DNA from: a virus | IMG/VR virus record: IMGVR_UViG_3300025012_001961 | Location: 1-23,679 of that record | Length of the DNA stretch: 23,679 nucleotides | Reading direction: 5' to 3' (one strand) | Shown: positions 6,830 through 15,013 of the stretch, piece by piece | How the letters are laid out: each line of letters begins with the position of its first letter | Position numbering within the stretch: the first letter of the stretch is position 1 | Made by a program: the position numbers and the translations under genes | Notes under the pieces: generated by a model | Told to the model about the DNA's origin: nothing | The model's input: the letters and a program-made list of their open reading frames with translations, nothing else | The model's database searches: none

Positions 6830-7232
6830 CGTCTAACCTTATCTGTAATTCTTCTAAAGTTTCTATAACAAGATTGTATTTTGTTTTTTTTTTTATAAAA
6901 GAAAAACTAACTTTTGCTACAAGAGAATCGTCCTCATCGTCAGATGTTTCAATTTCAATAGACTCTTTGTCTACTCTTGGGTCTTGTTTTATAGTCTCTT
7001 TTATTTCAATTTCAAAATCTAATATATTAATTCTCGTTTTTGCTTCTTGAATAAACTCATGAAGTCTTGAGCCAAAATACTCATCATAGAATAAACTACC
7101 TTTTGGTGTCAAAAGTCTTATTATTATGTCTTGTAATGCACATTCTTCATTTTCTACTGTATCCAAACCGTTGAAACTAAAAGGAATTTCGGTTGTTTCA
7201 AAATCAATTTTTATGTCAGAACCTAATATCAT
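6816..7232 (-). CDS. baseplate wedge protein, gp25/gpW-like (Mu gp46 type, 138 aa)
   Basis: The sequence has the lysozyme-like gp25 layout. An early loop (ALQDIIIRLLTPKGSLFYDEYFGSRL) matches the family's 'i..iL.T..GE...p.yG..l' pattern. A helix (FIQEAKTRINILDFEIEIKETIKQDPRV) follows, then strands ending the domain. It lies between spike and J-like genes, as in Mu, with ATGA coupling to the spike gene. A short acidic stretch (SDDEDD) precedes the last strands. Confidence 0.85.
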   Translation of the reverse strand: MILGSDIKIDFETTEIPFSFNGLDTVENEECALQDIIIRLLTPKGSLFYDEYFGSRLHEFIQEAKTRINILDFEIEIKETIKQDPRVDKESIEIETSDDEDDSLVAKVSFSFIKKKTKYNLVIETLEELQIRLDDGTF

Positions 7233-7888
7233 TTCACACTCCCATAAGTAGAGTTTATTTCAGAAAAATTTGGGAGAGGTAAACTAGTAAATCCTGTTAT
7301 TGCTCCTTTTAATGCAGCCCCTCCGTCTTGTGGTGAAGGAGTCCAACTAATGAACGTCTTTTGTAAAATATCTAAAGCAAGTTTTATTTTTTCTAACTCT
7401 ATTTTTGTTTTATTTCCTTTAAGTATTGGTTCTACTGCTTCGTCACCACCAAGTTTTATAGAGTTATTTGTTATCTCAAAACTTGAAGTTTCACCAATTT
7501 TAATTACTACTTTTTGGTCTTTAACTTTTAATACTGTTTGATTTTGAATAATGATTAACTCGTTTTCTGCTCTCTCTGTATCAAACTCACTGCCCATTAC
7601 GTTTTGGATATATGGAAAATTTTTATTGCCATTTCTAAAACCAATGATTACTTCTGTCCCTACTGACGGATTACAAAAAACTCCACCAGTAGTACTACCC
7701 CAAATTTTTGGTATTCTGACTTTTGGGTAAATATTTTTTATAACAGAATTATCAAGTCCAACTTCTTGACAATCGATATAGTATTTTCCGTTTTCTGTGT
7801 AATTTTTTATTACTTTTGCAGAAATGGGAAACTTATAAAACTTCTCGATTATATTTCTTATCGCATTATATAAAATGTTATTATCCAA
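7229..7888 (-). CDS. baseplate spike, Mu gp45/gpV-like (219 aa)
   Basis: This is the membrane-piercing spike at the tail tip. After a helical N-terminus comes an OB-fold-like segment (YYIDCQEVGLDNSVIKNIYPKVRIPKIWGSTTGG). The conserved 'PSVGTEVIIGFRNGN' follows, typical of gpV/gp45 proteins. A run of short strands with alternating I/V (QNQTVLKVKDQKVVIKIG) would form the trimeric beta-helix. The C-terminus (GAALKGAITGFTSLPLPNF) is an unusual extension. The His-x-His iron site of many spikes is not visible. It overlaps the hub gene by 8 nt. Confidence 0.82.
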   Translation of the reverse strand: MDNNILYNAIRNIIEKFYKFPISAKVIKNYTENGKYYIDCQEVGLDNSVIKNIYPKVRIPKIWGSTTGGVFCNPSVGTEVIIGFRNGNKNFPYIQNVMGSEFDTERAENELIIIQNQTVLKVKDQKVVIKIGETSSFEITNNSIKLGGDEAVEPILKGNKTKIELEKIKLALDILQKTFISWTPSPQDGGAALKGAITGFTSLPLPNFSEINSTYGSVK

Positions 7889-8567
7889 CTGTTAAAACCA
7901 TCTCTCTTTGAGTATATTGAATGCCAACAACTTTGTAATTAGTGTTGTTATATACAACTGAATCACCTAACCGAATTTCTTTTATTGGAAATATAGTAAG
8001 TTTGTCCAAATTAACTTTTCTTATTACATCATCAATTAGATGTACATTTCCATCTAATTGATTTTTTATAACAACAATGTTATTTTCATTGTAAAAATAA
8101 AAAGGCGTTTTCAAAATCTCTTTTATTGTGTATATTAGGTTATACAAAGATTTCTTTTTTGTGCCTTCTGCAATAAAACTCTCAAGTAGTGTATCTGTTG
8201 CTTGATAGTTGACATCACAAATATTTGTGAATATCTGTGATGCTTGCAAGTTTTCAAATGTTGTAAAAAGAGTGTTTTCCAACAAAACATTATTATAACA
8301 ATTGATTTTGTAGAAATTGTTTGTTTCTTGTATATTGTCAATTTCACCTTCAAAAATCAAAGTCAATGTTTCATTGGTACTCATCATTATTTTTATTTTA
8401 TCTTTCTTATTTAAAACGAGTTTATTTGTTTTAGAATAAGGCTTTTGTATTTCTATGTAAGCAGTATCTTCTATAACATTGATTGATTTTATTACTACAA
8501 AATTAAACCCTTGACTAATTTCTTTGTTATTTAATAATAATTTTGATTTTACTCTTCTTACGTTCAT
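7881..8567 (-). CDS. baseplate hub protein, Mu gp44/gpD-like (228 aa)
   Basis: Its position between the N-position protein and the spike gene matches the Mu hub gp44. The chain is strand-rich throughout (SINVIEDTAYIEIQKP, KIKIMMSTNETLTLIFEGEIDNI), as expected for the tail-tube-like domains of gp27/gpD hubs. A helical middle (LLESFIAEGTKKKSLYNLIYTIKEIL) follows, and the end (GDSVVYNNTNYKVVGIQYTQREMVLTVG) is typical of hub C-termini. It is shorter than Mu gp44 (about 380 aa), so it may be a minimal hub. The start abuts the previous stop. Confidence 0.68.
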   Translation of the reverse strand: MNVRRVKSKLLLNNKEISQGFNFVVIKSINVIEDTAYIEIQKPYSKTNKLVLNKKDKIKIMMSTNETLTLIFEGEIDNIQETNNFYKINCYNNVLLENTLFTTFENLQASQIFTNICDVNYQATDTLLESFIAEGTKKKSLYNLIYTIKEILKTPFYFYNENNIVVIKNQLDGNVHLIDDVIRKVNLDKLTIFPIKEIRLGDSVVYNNTNYKVVGIQYTQREMVLTVG

Positions 8568-9218
8568 TTAGTTCCCATCCGTCAAGCTGTTTCTGTCAAG
8601 TCCATATTGTTTTAATCCTAAATTATCTCCATCAACAAAACCATTTTTCGAGATAGATTCTTTTTTCTTCTTTTCTTCTTGCACTTTCAGATATTCATCT
8701 TGAGTGAATTTTTCATATTTTACTGGTTGAAACTCAGTAAACTCCAAGTCAACGTAGATGATATTATCATACTCATCATCTTCTTGACTGTCAAAAGATG
8801 CGAAAATCGTTTGAGAAATATTTCTTGCTTTTGTGTGTTCTGATACTATTGTCCAAATCTCTGGAGTATCTCCTTTCTCAAAAAGTTTTTCTAATTCTTC
8901 TAATTGTTGATATGCTGTTTTTCCTTTTTTTGTTGTAAAATTCGTTACTCCTTTTATAAATTTTTTCCCTTTCCTAAAAGTAGTTGAACCTTCCTCATAC
9001 GCAAAATCTTGGTCTATTAGTTTTAGACTGATTTTTACTGTTTTGGGGTCAAATCCCAAAACTATCGCAGCTTTGTTTTGATGAGAGCTTTCTTTTTCGT
9101 GTCTCTCATAGAGTATTTTCCCTCCAACTGAAATGCCTGTTATTATACCAGGGAGAGTTACATTTTCTCCAGATTCTCCTTTTAATAAAATAGGATATTC
9201 ATTTTTTTTAAATTGCAT
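8568..9218 (-). CDS. tail/baseplate protein in the Mu N (gp43) position (216 aa)
   Basis: It overlaps the tape-measure stop by 11 nt. It starts with a strand-rich domain (YPILLKGESGENVTLPGIITGISVGGKI), has a Lys-rich middle, and ends with a Lys/Glu-rich linker (LKVQEEKKKKES) and a short Gly/Asp tail. Mu has its DNA-circularisation/tail protein N here, and PBSX-type elements have an XkdP-like tube-hub linker. The visible domain could be the tube-like N-terminal domain of either. There is no LysM motif. Role inferred from position only. Confidence 0.5.
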   Translation of the reverse strand: MQFKKNEYPILLKGESGENVTLPGIITGISVGGKILYERHEKESSHQNKAAIVLGFDPKTVKISLKLIDQDFAYEEGSTTFRKGKKFIKGVTNFTTKKGKTAYQQLEELEKLFEKGDTPEIWTIVSEHTKARNISQTIFASFDSQEDDEYDNIIYVDLEFTEFQPVKYEKFTQDEYLKVQEEKKKKESISKNGFVDGDNLGLKQYGLDRNSLTDGN

Positions 9219-11799
9219 ATATTTCTTTCCCTTCTTTTTCTAACATCATTAGAAATCGTTTTATTGAGTTTAAGTCGTCTAAATCTGACGCTTTTATATT
9301 TACTTCAATTTTTGTGTTTTTATTTATGGTTGTTTTTGAGTTATTTGTGTTATTGTTTTTTTTACTTAAAATTTGATTAGTTTCTTTGTTGGTGTAAACA
9401 TTTGTGCCTTTTGATAAATGTAAAAGTTCTGGTCCTTTTTCGCCAACTAATGCAAGCCCACCACCAAAATTTCTTACCCCTGTTGCAAACGCAGGTATTG
9501 GTTTTATGTTGAAGCCGAAACTTTGACCACCAACGCCAGGAAGCCATTTAGGGAAATCAATTTTGATACTATTAAGACCTGCAATAAGTCCGTTAATTGG
9601 TGCTATGAAAATATTTCCAAGACCTTTTAAACCACCTATCAAATTTTCAATTTTGAATGTTTCTGTTATCACTTTCCAAATTGATTTAATCCCAGTTTTA
9701 ATATCATTTAAATTAAATTTAAATGATATATGATTGTTACCAAAAATGTTTTTTAATAGAGAGTCAACGCTTCCCATTGCAGATTTTATTTTCCCTCCAA
9801 AAAAATCAAATAAATAATTTTTTATTTGTGATACTTTTTTTATTATTTTTTCAATAATTTTGGCTATAACTGGAATTATTGCTTCAAAACCATTTTTTAT
9901 AAAACTTGGGATATTTAAGAAAAAATCTCTTATATTTAAAATTGTTTTAAAAAAGAAACTTCTTATTGCTAATATTTTATCTTGAATTGGTTTTGGTAGA
10001 CAATCAAAAATAGATTTTACAAATCTATAAAACATTTTAAAAGGTTCTACTAAAATAGAAAAAACTGCCTTGATACCAGATGAGGCTATATTAAAAATGC
10101 CACCTAAAATATTTCCTTTTTTTATTTTTTCAATACCAGTTTGTATTGATTCAAAAAAAGATAAAACTGCATTTTTTAAAGCGATTATAGGTAAAAATAA
10201 ATGCCCAAATAAAACAAATAAAGGTTTTGCATATTTTGGAATTCTATCAAAGAGTGATTTGAATGTCACTTCTATTGTTTTGTATGGTGCTGAAAAAATA
10301 TCTATTAATCCACCTATTATATCTCCGTCACCAAATTTCTTGAAAGCACTTTTAAACGAACCTATAAAAGTATTTATTCCTTTTAACCAACTAGTTAAAA
10401 CAATTATCCAAAATCCTGTTACTATTCCAAATAAGAAACCAAAACCAAAACTTACCCAATACACAAAGTCGTCAAATTTATCTGTTGCCCCACCAAAAAT
10501 ATTTTTAAAGAAATCTTTCAAAGGACTAAAAGCCTCAAGGAAAGTATTTTTTAGTATTTTTAGTTCGTTTTTTAATGGATTAATAAGATTATTCCAACTA
10601 TCTTTTATAATATCAAAATGCTTATTGAGTGAATATATTGCAGCAGCTAATGCTACTACACCTACAATAATCCATGTAAGAGGATTTGTTAATAATGCAG
10701 CAGTAAATCGTAGGACTGCAGGTATTGCTTGCTTCAACAGTGTTTGAGAAAATGCTTTTATTCCCCATATCGTCGATGACATTTTACCCATCCCCATACC
10801 TTGAGCCGTCCACATTGCCATCTGTGCGTTTTGGAATGCAGCAGTTGCAGTTACATTTTGCCACAAAGAAGTAGTAAGCATTGAAAAAGATTTTTTTAAC
10901 ATTCCTGCATTAGTTATTAGAGTAGTCTTTATTTTTGAAATATTAGTATATAATAGTAATAATAATCCAAGTGGGACTAACAATATAGTGACAGTCCCAA
11001 GAAATCCCATTATAATAGAAGAAAGTATAGGATGAGCGTCTCCCCACTTTGCTAAAGCATTCAAAATAGAAGTTATTGAGTTTACAACAGTTTTTGTCGG
11101 TTCTAAAAATACTTTTCCATAAACAGATGCAAATCGCAATACAGAACCTCGAAGGTTTGACATTGAGCCTTCAAAGGTTTTAGACATCTTTTCCATCATA
11201 CCAGAAAAGTTTTTATTTTTTATTACAGTATGTATGGAGTTCATCATTTCTTCAACAGTTGCCTCAGCAACATCTTTCCCAAGTGCTTTGTTCCAATCTG
11301 CTTTTGTGACTAACAAGTCTTGAAACATCATCAATGCTTCGCCTTTTTGTCCAGAGTTGAGTTTTTTTATAGCATTTCCAACTTGATCTAAAGGTTTTCT
11401 TGCACCAGCTGCTAAGTCTCCTAAGTCGGTCATCATTTGTATTGAGTATCTGCCAACAGTTTGTAAAGAGTTGCCAAATTCAATAACATTGTCTAGGTCA
11501 AATGGTGCTATGTCTGAAAAAGTATCGAGTTCTTTTAGTCTTTGCTTAGCTAACTCAGTATCTCCAAGCATGACTTCAAGTTGACTTAGATAACCCTCCA
11601 TCTTGCCAGCAGCAGAAACAAAACCTGCACCTGCAATAATGCCAGCAGTCCCTACACCAATGAGTCCATGAGAAAACTTTGAAATAGTTTCGTTCGCTCT
11701 CTCAAGTGAGTTCACTGATGAGACTACTTTTTCCATTGGATTTGAGAATTTATCGATTAAATTTATTATTACGCCAACACCAAAAAGTTTATCAAGCAT
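9208..11799 (-). CDS. tail tape measure protein (863 aa)
   Basis: This is the largest gene. The protein sets tail length and is released or inserted on infection. An N-terminal helical domain of the TP901-type core is visible (GYLSQLEVMLGDTELAKQRLKELDTFSDIAPFDLDNVIEFG, GSMSNLRGSVLRFASVYGKVF). Several strongly hydrophobic stretches follow (for example around residues 260-285, 370-390 and 445-475), then repeated F/I-rich helices. The C-terminus carries FATGVRNFGGGLALVGEKGPELLHLSKG, the usual 'A.G..nf..G..aLVGE.GPEl..l..G' end. Its ATG (11799) lies inside the last codons of the frameshift extension of the chaperone, so translation is probably coupled. Confidence 0.95.
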   Translation of the reverse strand: MLDKLFGVGVIINLIDKFSNPMEKVVSSVNSLERANETISKFSHGLIGVGTAGIIAGAGFVSAAGKMEGYLSQLEVMLGDTELAKQRLKELDTFSDIAPFDLDNVIEFGNSLQTVGRYSIQMMTDLGDLAAGARKPLDQVGNAIKKLNSGQKGEALMMFQDLLVTKADWNKALGKDVAEATVEEMMNSIHTVIKNKNFSGMMEKMSKTFEGSMSNLRGSVLRFASVYGKVFLEPTKTVVNSITSILNALAKWGDAHPILSSIIMGFLGTVTILLVPLGLLLLLYTNISKIKTTLITNAGMLKKSFSMLTTSLWQNVTATAAFQNAQMAMWTAQGMGMGKMSSTIWGIKAFSQTLLKQAIPAVLRFTAALLTNPLTWIIVGVVALAAAIYSLNKHFDIIKDSWNNLINPLKNELKILKNTFLEAFSPLKDFFKNIFGGATDKFDDFVYWVSFGFGFLFGIVTGFWIIVLTSWLKGINTFIGSFKSAFKKFGDGDIIGGLIDIFSAPYKTIEVTFKSLFDRIPKYAKPLFVLFGHLFLPIIALKNAVLSFFESIQTGIEKIKKGNILGGIFNIASSGIKAVFSILVEPFKMFYRFVKSIFDCLPKPIQDKILAIRSFFFKTILNIRDFFLNIPSFIKNGFEAIIPVIAKIIEKIIKKVSQIKNYLFDFFGGKIKSAMGSVDSLLKNIFGNNHISFKFNLNDIKTGIKSIWKVITETFKIENLIGGLKGLGNIFIAPINGLIAGLNSIKIDFPKWLPGVGGQSFGFNIKPIPAFATGVRNFGGGLALVGEKGPELLHLSKGTNVYTNKETNQILSKKNNNTNNSKTTINKNTKIEVNIKASDLDDLNSIKRFLMMLEKEGKEIYAI

Positions 11800-12085
11800 C
11801 GTTATTGTTTCCGTTAAATCCCTTATTCACTGCAAAAGCAATCAAATTAAACCAGTTTTCTTCTATCATTTCTGCTTCTACATATTTTTGACACAGATCA
11901 TCGATTTTCATTTTTTCAGTATTGGAATGAGGTATAAAAGTTTTGACTTTTACCCTCATTTTTTTTAACAAACTTTCTTGAAAATCTTTTTTGTAAGTTT
12001 TTAGTTTTTTTTCGATTGAGTTGTTAATTAGAGATATAGCCCAATAAGCACCCTCACGAGTGCTTAGTTCTATATCTCTTCTGCT
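11792..12085 (-). CDS. -1 frameshift extension of the tail chaperone (97 codons)
   Basis: This frame has no start of its own. It opens in the -1 frame directly after the slippery site and runs 97 codons from AGC (12085-12083) to TGA (11794-11792), overlapping the tape-measure ATG. The peptide begins SRRDIELSTREGAYWAISL and has two helical parts with KMKIDDLCQKYVEAEMIEENWF. This is the pattern expected for the 'T' domain of G/GT-type tail chaperones, which binds the tape measure while the G domain binds tube protein. The full fusion would be 212 + 97 = 309 residues. Absence of stops over this length in AT-rich DNA, plus the signal at 12031-12091, makes a real coding extension likely. Confidence 0.88.
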   Translation of the reverse strand, partial: SRRDIELSTREGAYWAISLINNSIEKKLKTYKKDFQESLLKKMRVKVKTFIPHSNTEKMKIDDLCQKYVEAEMIEENWFNLIAFAVNKGFNGNNNDA

Positions 12086-12091
12086 AAAAAA
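12031..12091 (-). promoter_or_regulatory. programmed -1 ribosomal frameshift signal
   Basis: Reading 5' to 3' on the minus strand: slippery heptamer T TTT TTA (12091-12085, correctly phased), spacer GCAGAA (6 nt), then a two-tier hairpin. The outer stem is GAGATATAG (12078-12070) with CTATATCTC (12039-12031), 9 bp. The inner stem is TAAGCACTC (12066-12058) with GGGTGCTTA (12053-12045), 9 bp including one G-T wobble. It is capped by GTGA, a GNRA tetraloop. A 3x5 internal loop separates the tiers. The 0-frame stop TAG (12072-12070) is in the outer stem, so non-shifting ribosomes end while melting it. Heptamer, spacing and structure match known bacteriophage and viral -1 signals. Confidence 0.9.
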
Positions 12092-12720
12092 GAGTCTGTA
12101 AGTCCTGTTTCTGCCATGAGTTCGTTGAACAGTGCAAAAGGTAAACCAGGTCTATCTTCAGTTATTTTCGCAAAGTTTTCTTTGTCTGAAATAATAATGT
12201 TTTTCATTATGTTACTTTCAACAAAAGTAACATATTCTTTTTTGTCTTTAGTCATTGTATCAAGAGTTGTCTCAATTGTTTCACTTTGAAGTTTTTCAAA
12301 ATAGAAAGTTTCTTTTTCATTGAAAAGTTTCACTACTTCAATTCCGTTTTCGATATGTCCTTTTACCATTTCTGGCAAAATTTCATCTGTCAAACTCACT
12401 GCTTCAACAGTGAACTTTTCAGAAATTCCAGTCTTGTCCAAAATTTCAGAGTACATAGGAGCGAAAAGACCTGGTTTGTTTTTTAATAAAGTTTCAAATT
12501 CTTCTACTTTTGGATAAATGATAGATTTTTTTATTTGATTTTTCATCAAAGCGGAGAATTTCTCTCTACTATTTCCAGCAGAAGATATAACTCTTCTTAC
12601 TTCTGGTTTGGTGAGTTTAGCAAAATAAAAATCACCAAGTCTATTAGACAATTTTATAATTTTTCTTCCTCTATTTTTTGCGTCTATTACGATTTGTGGT
12701 ATTTCTTTGTTTTTATTCAT
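12070..12720 (-). CDS. tail assembly chaperone (G-type) with internal duplication (216 aa)
   Basis: This gene lies between tube and tape-measure genes, where Mu has gp41 and most long-tailed phages have the G/GT chaperones that coat the tape measure during tail assembly. The protein is two copies of one domain: residues 7-103 and 115-211 align without gaps at an offset of 108. Shared landmarks are IP..V/LP..V, KLSN/KLFN, DFYF/TFYF, N-I-K (NQIKKSII/SNIMKNII), KPGL/RPGL and TGISEKF/TGLTDSF. Copy 1 is encoded at 12702-12412 and copy 2 at 12378-12088. The second copy ends on the slippery site, so a -1 shift swaps the last four residues for the extension at 11792-12085. Confidence 0.85.
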   Translation of the reverse strand: MNKNKEIPQIVIDAKNRGRKIIKLSNRLGDFYFAKLTKPEVRRVISSAGNSREKFSALMKNQIKKSIIYPKVEEFETLLKNKPGLFAPMYSEILDKTGISEKFTVEAVSLTDEILPEMVKGHIENGIEVVKLFNEKETFYFEKLQSETIETTLDTMTKDKKEYVTFVESNIMKNIIISDKENFAKITEDRPGLPFALFNELMAETGLTDSFLAEEI

Positions 12721-12732
12721 ATTTTCCCTTTC

Positions 12733-12936
12733 TTATAAACTTCTTATAAAAAAATCAGATGCTTCATTTAAATGTTTCAAGCATTCTGTTTTATTTGTAT
12801 TGTTGAACGTTGTTTCATTAATTAATTCTTTAATGCTTTCGATTGAAAGAATGACTCTTTCTGCTTGTGCTTTTTTGTTATTTGGTAAACTTTCAATTTT
12901 ATTTTTTAATTCTTTTATTTTTTTTTCGTGAAACAT
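12733..12936 (-). CDS. small helical protein between tube and chaperone genes (67 aa)
   Basis: AAGGGAAT-type ribosome binding sequence precedes the ATG, and the gene fits tightly between its neighbours (12-nt gaps each side). It is entirely helical by eye: a Lys/Glu-rich first helix (KKIKELKNKIESLP), a long second helix (KKAQAERVILSIESIKELINE), a short polar loop (TTFNNTNKT) and a third helix (ECLKHLNEASDFFIRSL). The helix-loop-helix with 'CLKHLNEASDFFI' loosely resembles the hairpin of Acb2/Tad1-type phage anti-defence proteins, which sponge cyclic nucleotides. That likeness is weak. It could equally be a tail assembly helper. Confidence 0.6.
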   Translation of the reverse strand: MFHEKKIKELKNKIESLPNNKKAQAERVILSIESIKELINETTFNNTNKTECLKHLNEASDFFIRSL

Positions 12937-12948
12937 TTATTCCCTTTC

Positions 12949-13407
12949 TTATAACATCCCAGCAGGATCATGTAGTCCGCTTGCTGTTACATCTTTTACT
13001 CCACCAAGTATATTAAAATCCAATTTTATTGTTTGTTCTCCGTCATCTGTAGAACCAAAACTAAAACCATCAAAAGCAATTTGCATAAGCATAAAGCCAA
13101 TCGGCGGTTCTTCATCGTTTGCAAAACTAACAACAATATTTGTTGCTTGAGGTTTCATTTTATATAACCCATCTTCAACTTTTGATGCAGCAGTAACCTG
13201 TGTCCAAGTTTCTAAAAGGATTTCTAAAGAACCATTGCCTTCGAATTTACCTCTTACATATGCGATAGCTTTTGCACTACCTAAAGCGTAAACTGCTTTA
13301 CTTGGTTTTTTGTGAGAAAAATCAATCTTTTTTACTCCAAAGATAAAACCCATTTTATTACAAACTACTGAAATATCTTCGTGTGAGAATACTTTTCCAT
13401 TTATCAA
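12949..13407 (-). CDS. tail tube protein (152 aa)
   Basis: It directly follows the sheath gene, as in all contractile tails. The fold is strand-rich with one helix. Landmarks are MINGKVFSHEDI at the start, ALGSAKAIAYVRGKFEGNGSLEILLETW in the middle (the 'G....G.l.i...e' strands of tube proteins) and IAFDGFSFGSTDDGEQTIKLDFNILGG near the end. Length is normal. It polymerises into the inner tube around the tape measure. Confidence 0.82.
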   Translation of the reverse strand: MINGKVFSHEDISVVCNKMGFIFGVKKIDFSHKKPSKAVYALGSAKAIAYVRGKFEGNGSLEILLETWTQVTAASKVEDGLYKMKPQATNIVVSFANDEEPPIGFMLMQIAFDGFSFGSTDDGEQTIKLDFNILGGVKDVTASGLHDPAGML

Positions 13408-13420
13408 CTTTTAAATCTCC

Positions 13421-15013
13421 TTATTCCTCAAAAGGGTTGGCGTATTTGAACATGAAATTGAGTTTCATATTTTTTATTATAGGTATTCCATAAAGTACCA
13501 AATTAAAAACTAATCCATTATTCACAATATCTTGGTTTGGTGGTATTATTACTTCAAAAGAATCTAATTCTTTTGGACTTGCGGATGTCATTGTTGATAT
13601 TGCAGTAATAATTTCTGCATGTGCATTTGTGATACCTGCAGAGTCTCCTTCAGACTGTAAATCTTTTAAAGCACCAACTCTTCCAAGTCGAATTGCTTTA
13701 AAAACGGTGTCTACAATTTCTATATATTTGTAGTCAGATGTATCTTCTGCTAAAGTATTACCTCTCGCAAAATACAATGAGTTAAGCCCTTCGAGTCTTC
13801 TAAGTACTACAAAACCAGCATCGTTTAAAATTGTTGAATGTGTATTTGTCCAGCCCTGAGGAAGTTTAACATTGCTTATTGGAAACTTTTTAACTTTTCC
13901 TATTGACTCATTAACTCGAGCAGATGCAATAGTGCCAGCCATCACACCCGAGTAATTTCTAACTTGAGAAATTCCTGTTTTTTCTATAACTTCACCATAC
14001 CCAGCACAAACAGCCACAAATCTATGACTAAAAGATTGTCTTTCTTTTACGAGACTATTTACATAGTTTGAAATGTCTTCTTTTATAAGTAAACTAATTG
14101 TTTGTGTCTTTGTTGCATTGTTGTTTATTTCAACAGATGTTGGACTTAATATTTTTGTAATAATCGTGTTTGTAGGAATTCCATCACCTGTAACACTGCA
14201 ACCTTCAACAAAATCATCTGTTTTTGACAATCCTGTTATTATTTTTGTACTGATTGTAATAGTACCATTTCGCTTTATTGCTTCTATTTTTTCTCGAGTA
14301 TCTGTTATAAAATATGTTGGTTTATGCAAACTAAAAAGTTCATCTGCTTTCATACCAAAAGTAACCCAATGAAGCGAATCAGTATCTTGACATACATATA
14401 CGTAACGAGGTGTATATAATTCAAGACCAACTTCAATAGCTTCTATCAATGCTGTAATACCACTCTTTGGTGATATTGTTTTTAAAAAATATCTATCGCC
14501 AGTTACAAAACTTTGAGATGGAGTTGTGAAGTTGGCAAATGTCACTACGATTCCTGCTATCTCTACATTTACTTTTCCATCAACGGGCATTGTGAATGGA
14601 GACATCCAATTATCTCCTCCATCAATTGATATTTTTGCCGTTGCTTCATTTAATGCACCACCAGATAAAATTTGAATAACAATATCTGTGTCACAAAGAC
14701 TATTTCCTGTTACTGTATATGTTGCTTTTCCTGTACCTTCAAAAATAATTTCTCTGATTTCTCCTGCAATGTCTTTTTCAGAAGGTATTGCAATTACAAT
14801 TGCTTCCTCCTGTAATACAGAGAAAAAGTCTTTGATTTTATCTGTTAATCTACCTTCGCCAAGTTCTTTTTTATAGTCTGAGTTTTTCCCAAAAGTATAA
14901 ATTTTATTTTCTATGCCTTTGGAACACGTACCAACAAAGATATATTTTTCTGCTTTCGTTGGAACTTGCCCAGAAACTCCATCAATGATGATTTCTTGAA
15001 CATCAATAGTCAT
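13421..15013 (-). CDS. tail sheath protein with an inserted beta domain (530 aa)
   Basis: This is the contractile sheath. Residues 1-85 carry the conserved start (VPTKAEKYIFVGTCSKG). Residues about 88-182 form a beta domain also seen in other prophage sheaths (GTGKATYTVTGNSLCDTDIVIQIL ... SIDGGDNW). Residues about 183-247 continue the core. Residues about 248-310 (14084-14272) look like a separate inserted module: TISTKIITGLSKTDDFVEG, VTGDGIPTNTIITKI, VEINNNATKTQTISLLI. The core then resumes (RQSFSHRFVAVCAGYGEV, LNDAGFVVLRR, ARGNTLAE) and ends with the C-terminal strand (IIKNMKLNFMFKYANPFEE) that links to tube and neighbours. Start overlaps the previous stop as TAATG. Confidence 0.88.
   Translation of the reverse strand: MTIDVQEIIIDGVSGQVPTKAEKYIFVGTCSKGIENKIYTFGKNSDYKKELGEGRLTDKIKDFFSVLQEEAIVIAIPSEKDIAGEIREIIFEGTGKATYTVTGNSLCDTDIVIQILSGGALNEATAKISIDGGDNWMSPFTMPVDGKVNVEIAGIVVTFANFTTPSQSFVTGDRYFLKTISPKSGITALIEAIEVGLELYTPRYVYVCQDTDSLHWVTFGMKADELFSLHKPTYFITDTREKIEAIKRNGTITISTKIITGLSKTDDFVEGCSVTGDGIPTNTIITKILSPTSVEINNNATKTQTISLLIKEDISNYVNSLVKERQSFSHRFVAVCAGYGEVIEKTGISQVRNYSGVMAGTIASARVNESIGKVKKFPISNVKLPQGWTNTHSTILNDAGFVVLRRLEGLNSLYFARGNTLAEDTSDYKYIEIVDTVFKAIRLGRVGALKDLQSEGDSAGITNAHAEIITAISTMTSASPKELDSFEVIIPPNQDIVNNGLVFNLVLYGIPIIKNMKLNFMFKYANPFEE

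Noticed and set aside
10070-10747. Long plus-strand open frame of 225 codons inside the tape-measure gene
   Set aside because: It is antisense to a well-supported tape-measure protein, has no domain signature or ribosome binding site, and its Lys/Ile/Pro-rich content is what the opposite strand of helical AT-rich coding DNA gives.
14073-14372. Plus-strand open frame within the sheath gene
   Set aside because: Antisense to the sheath core; hydrophobic Val/Ile/Phe content reflects the complement of Lys/Asn-rich codons.
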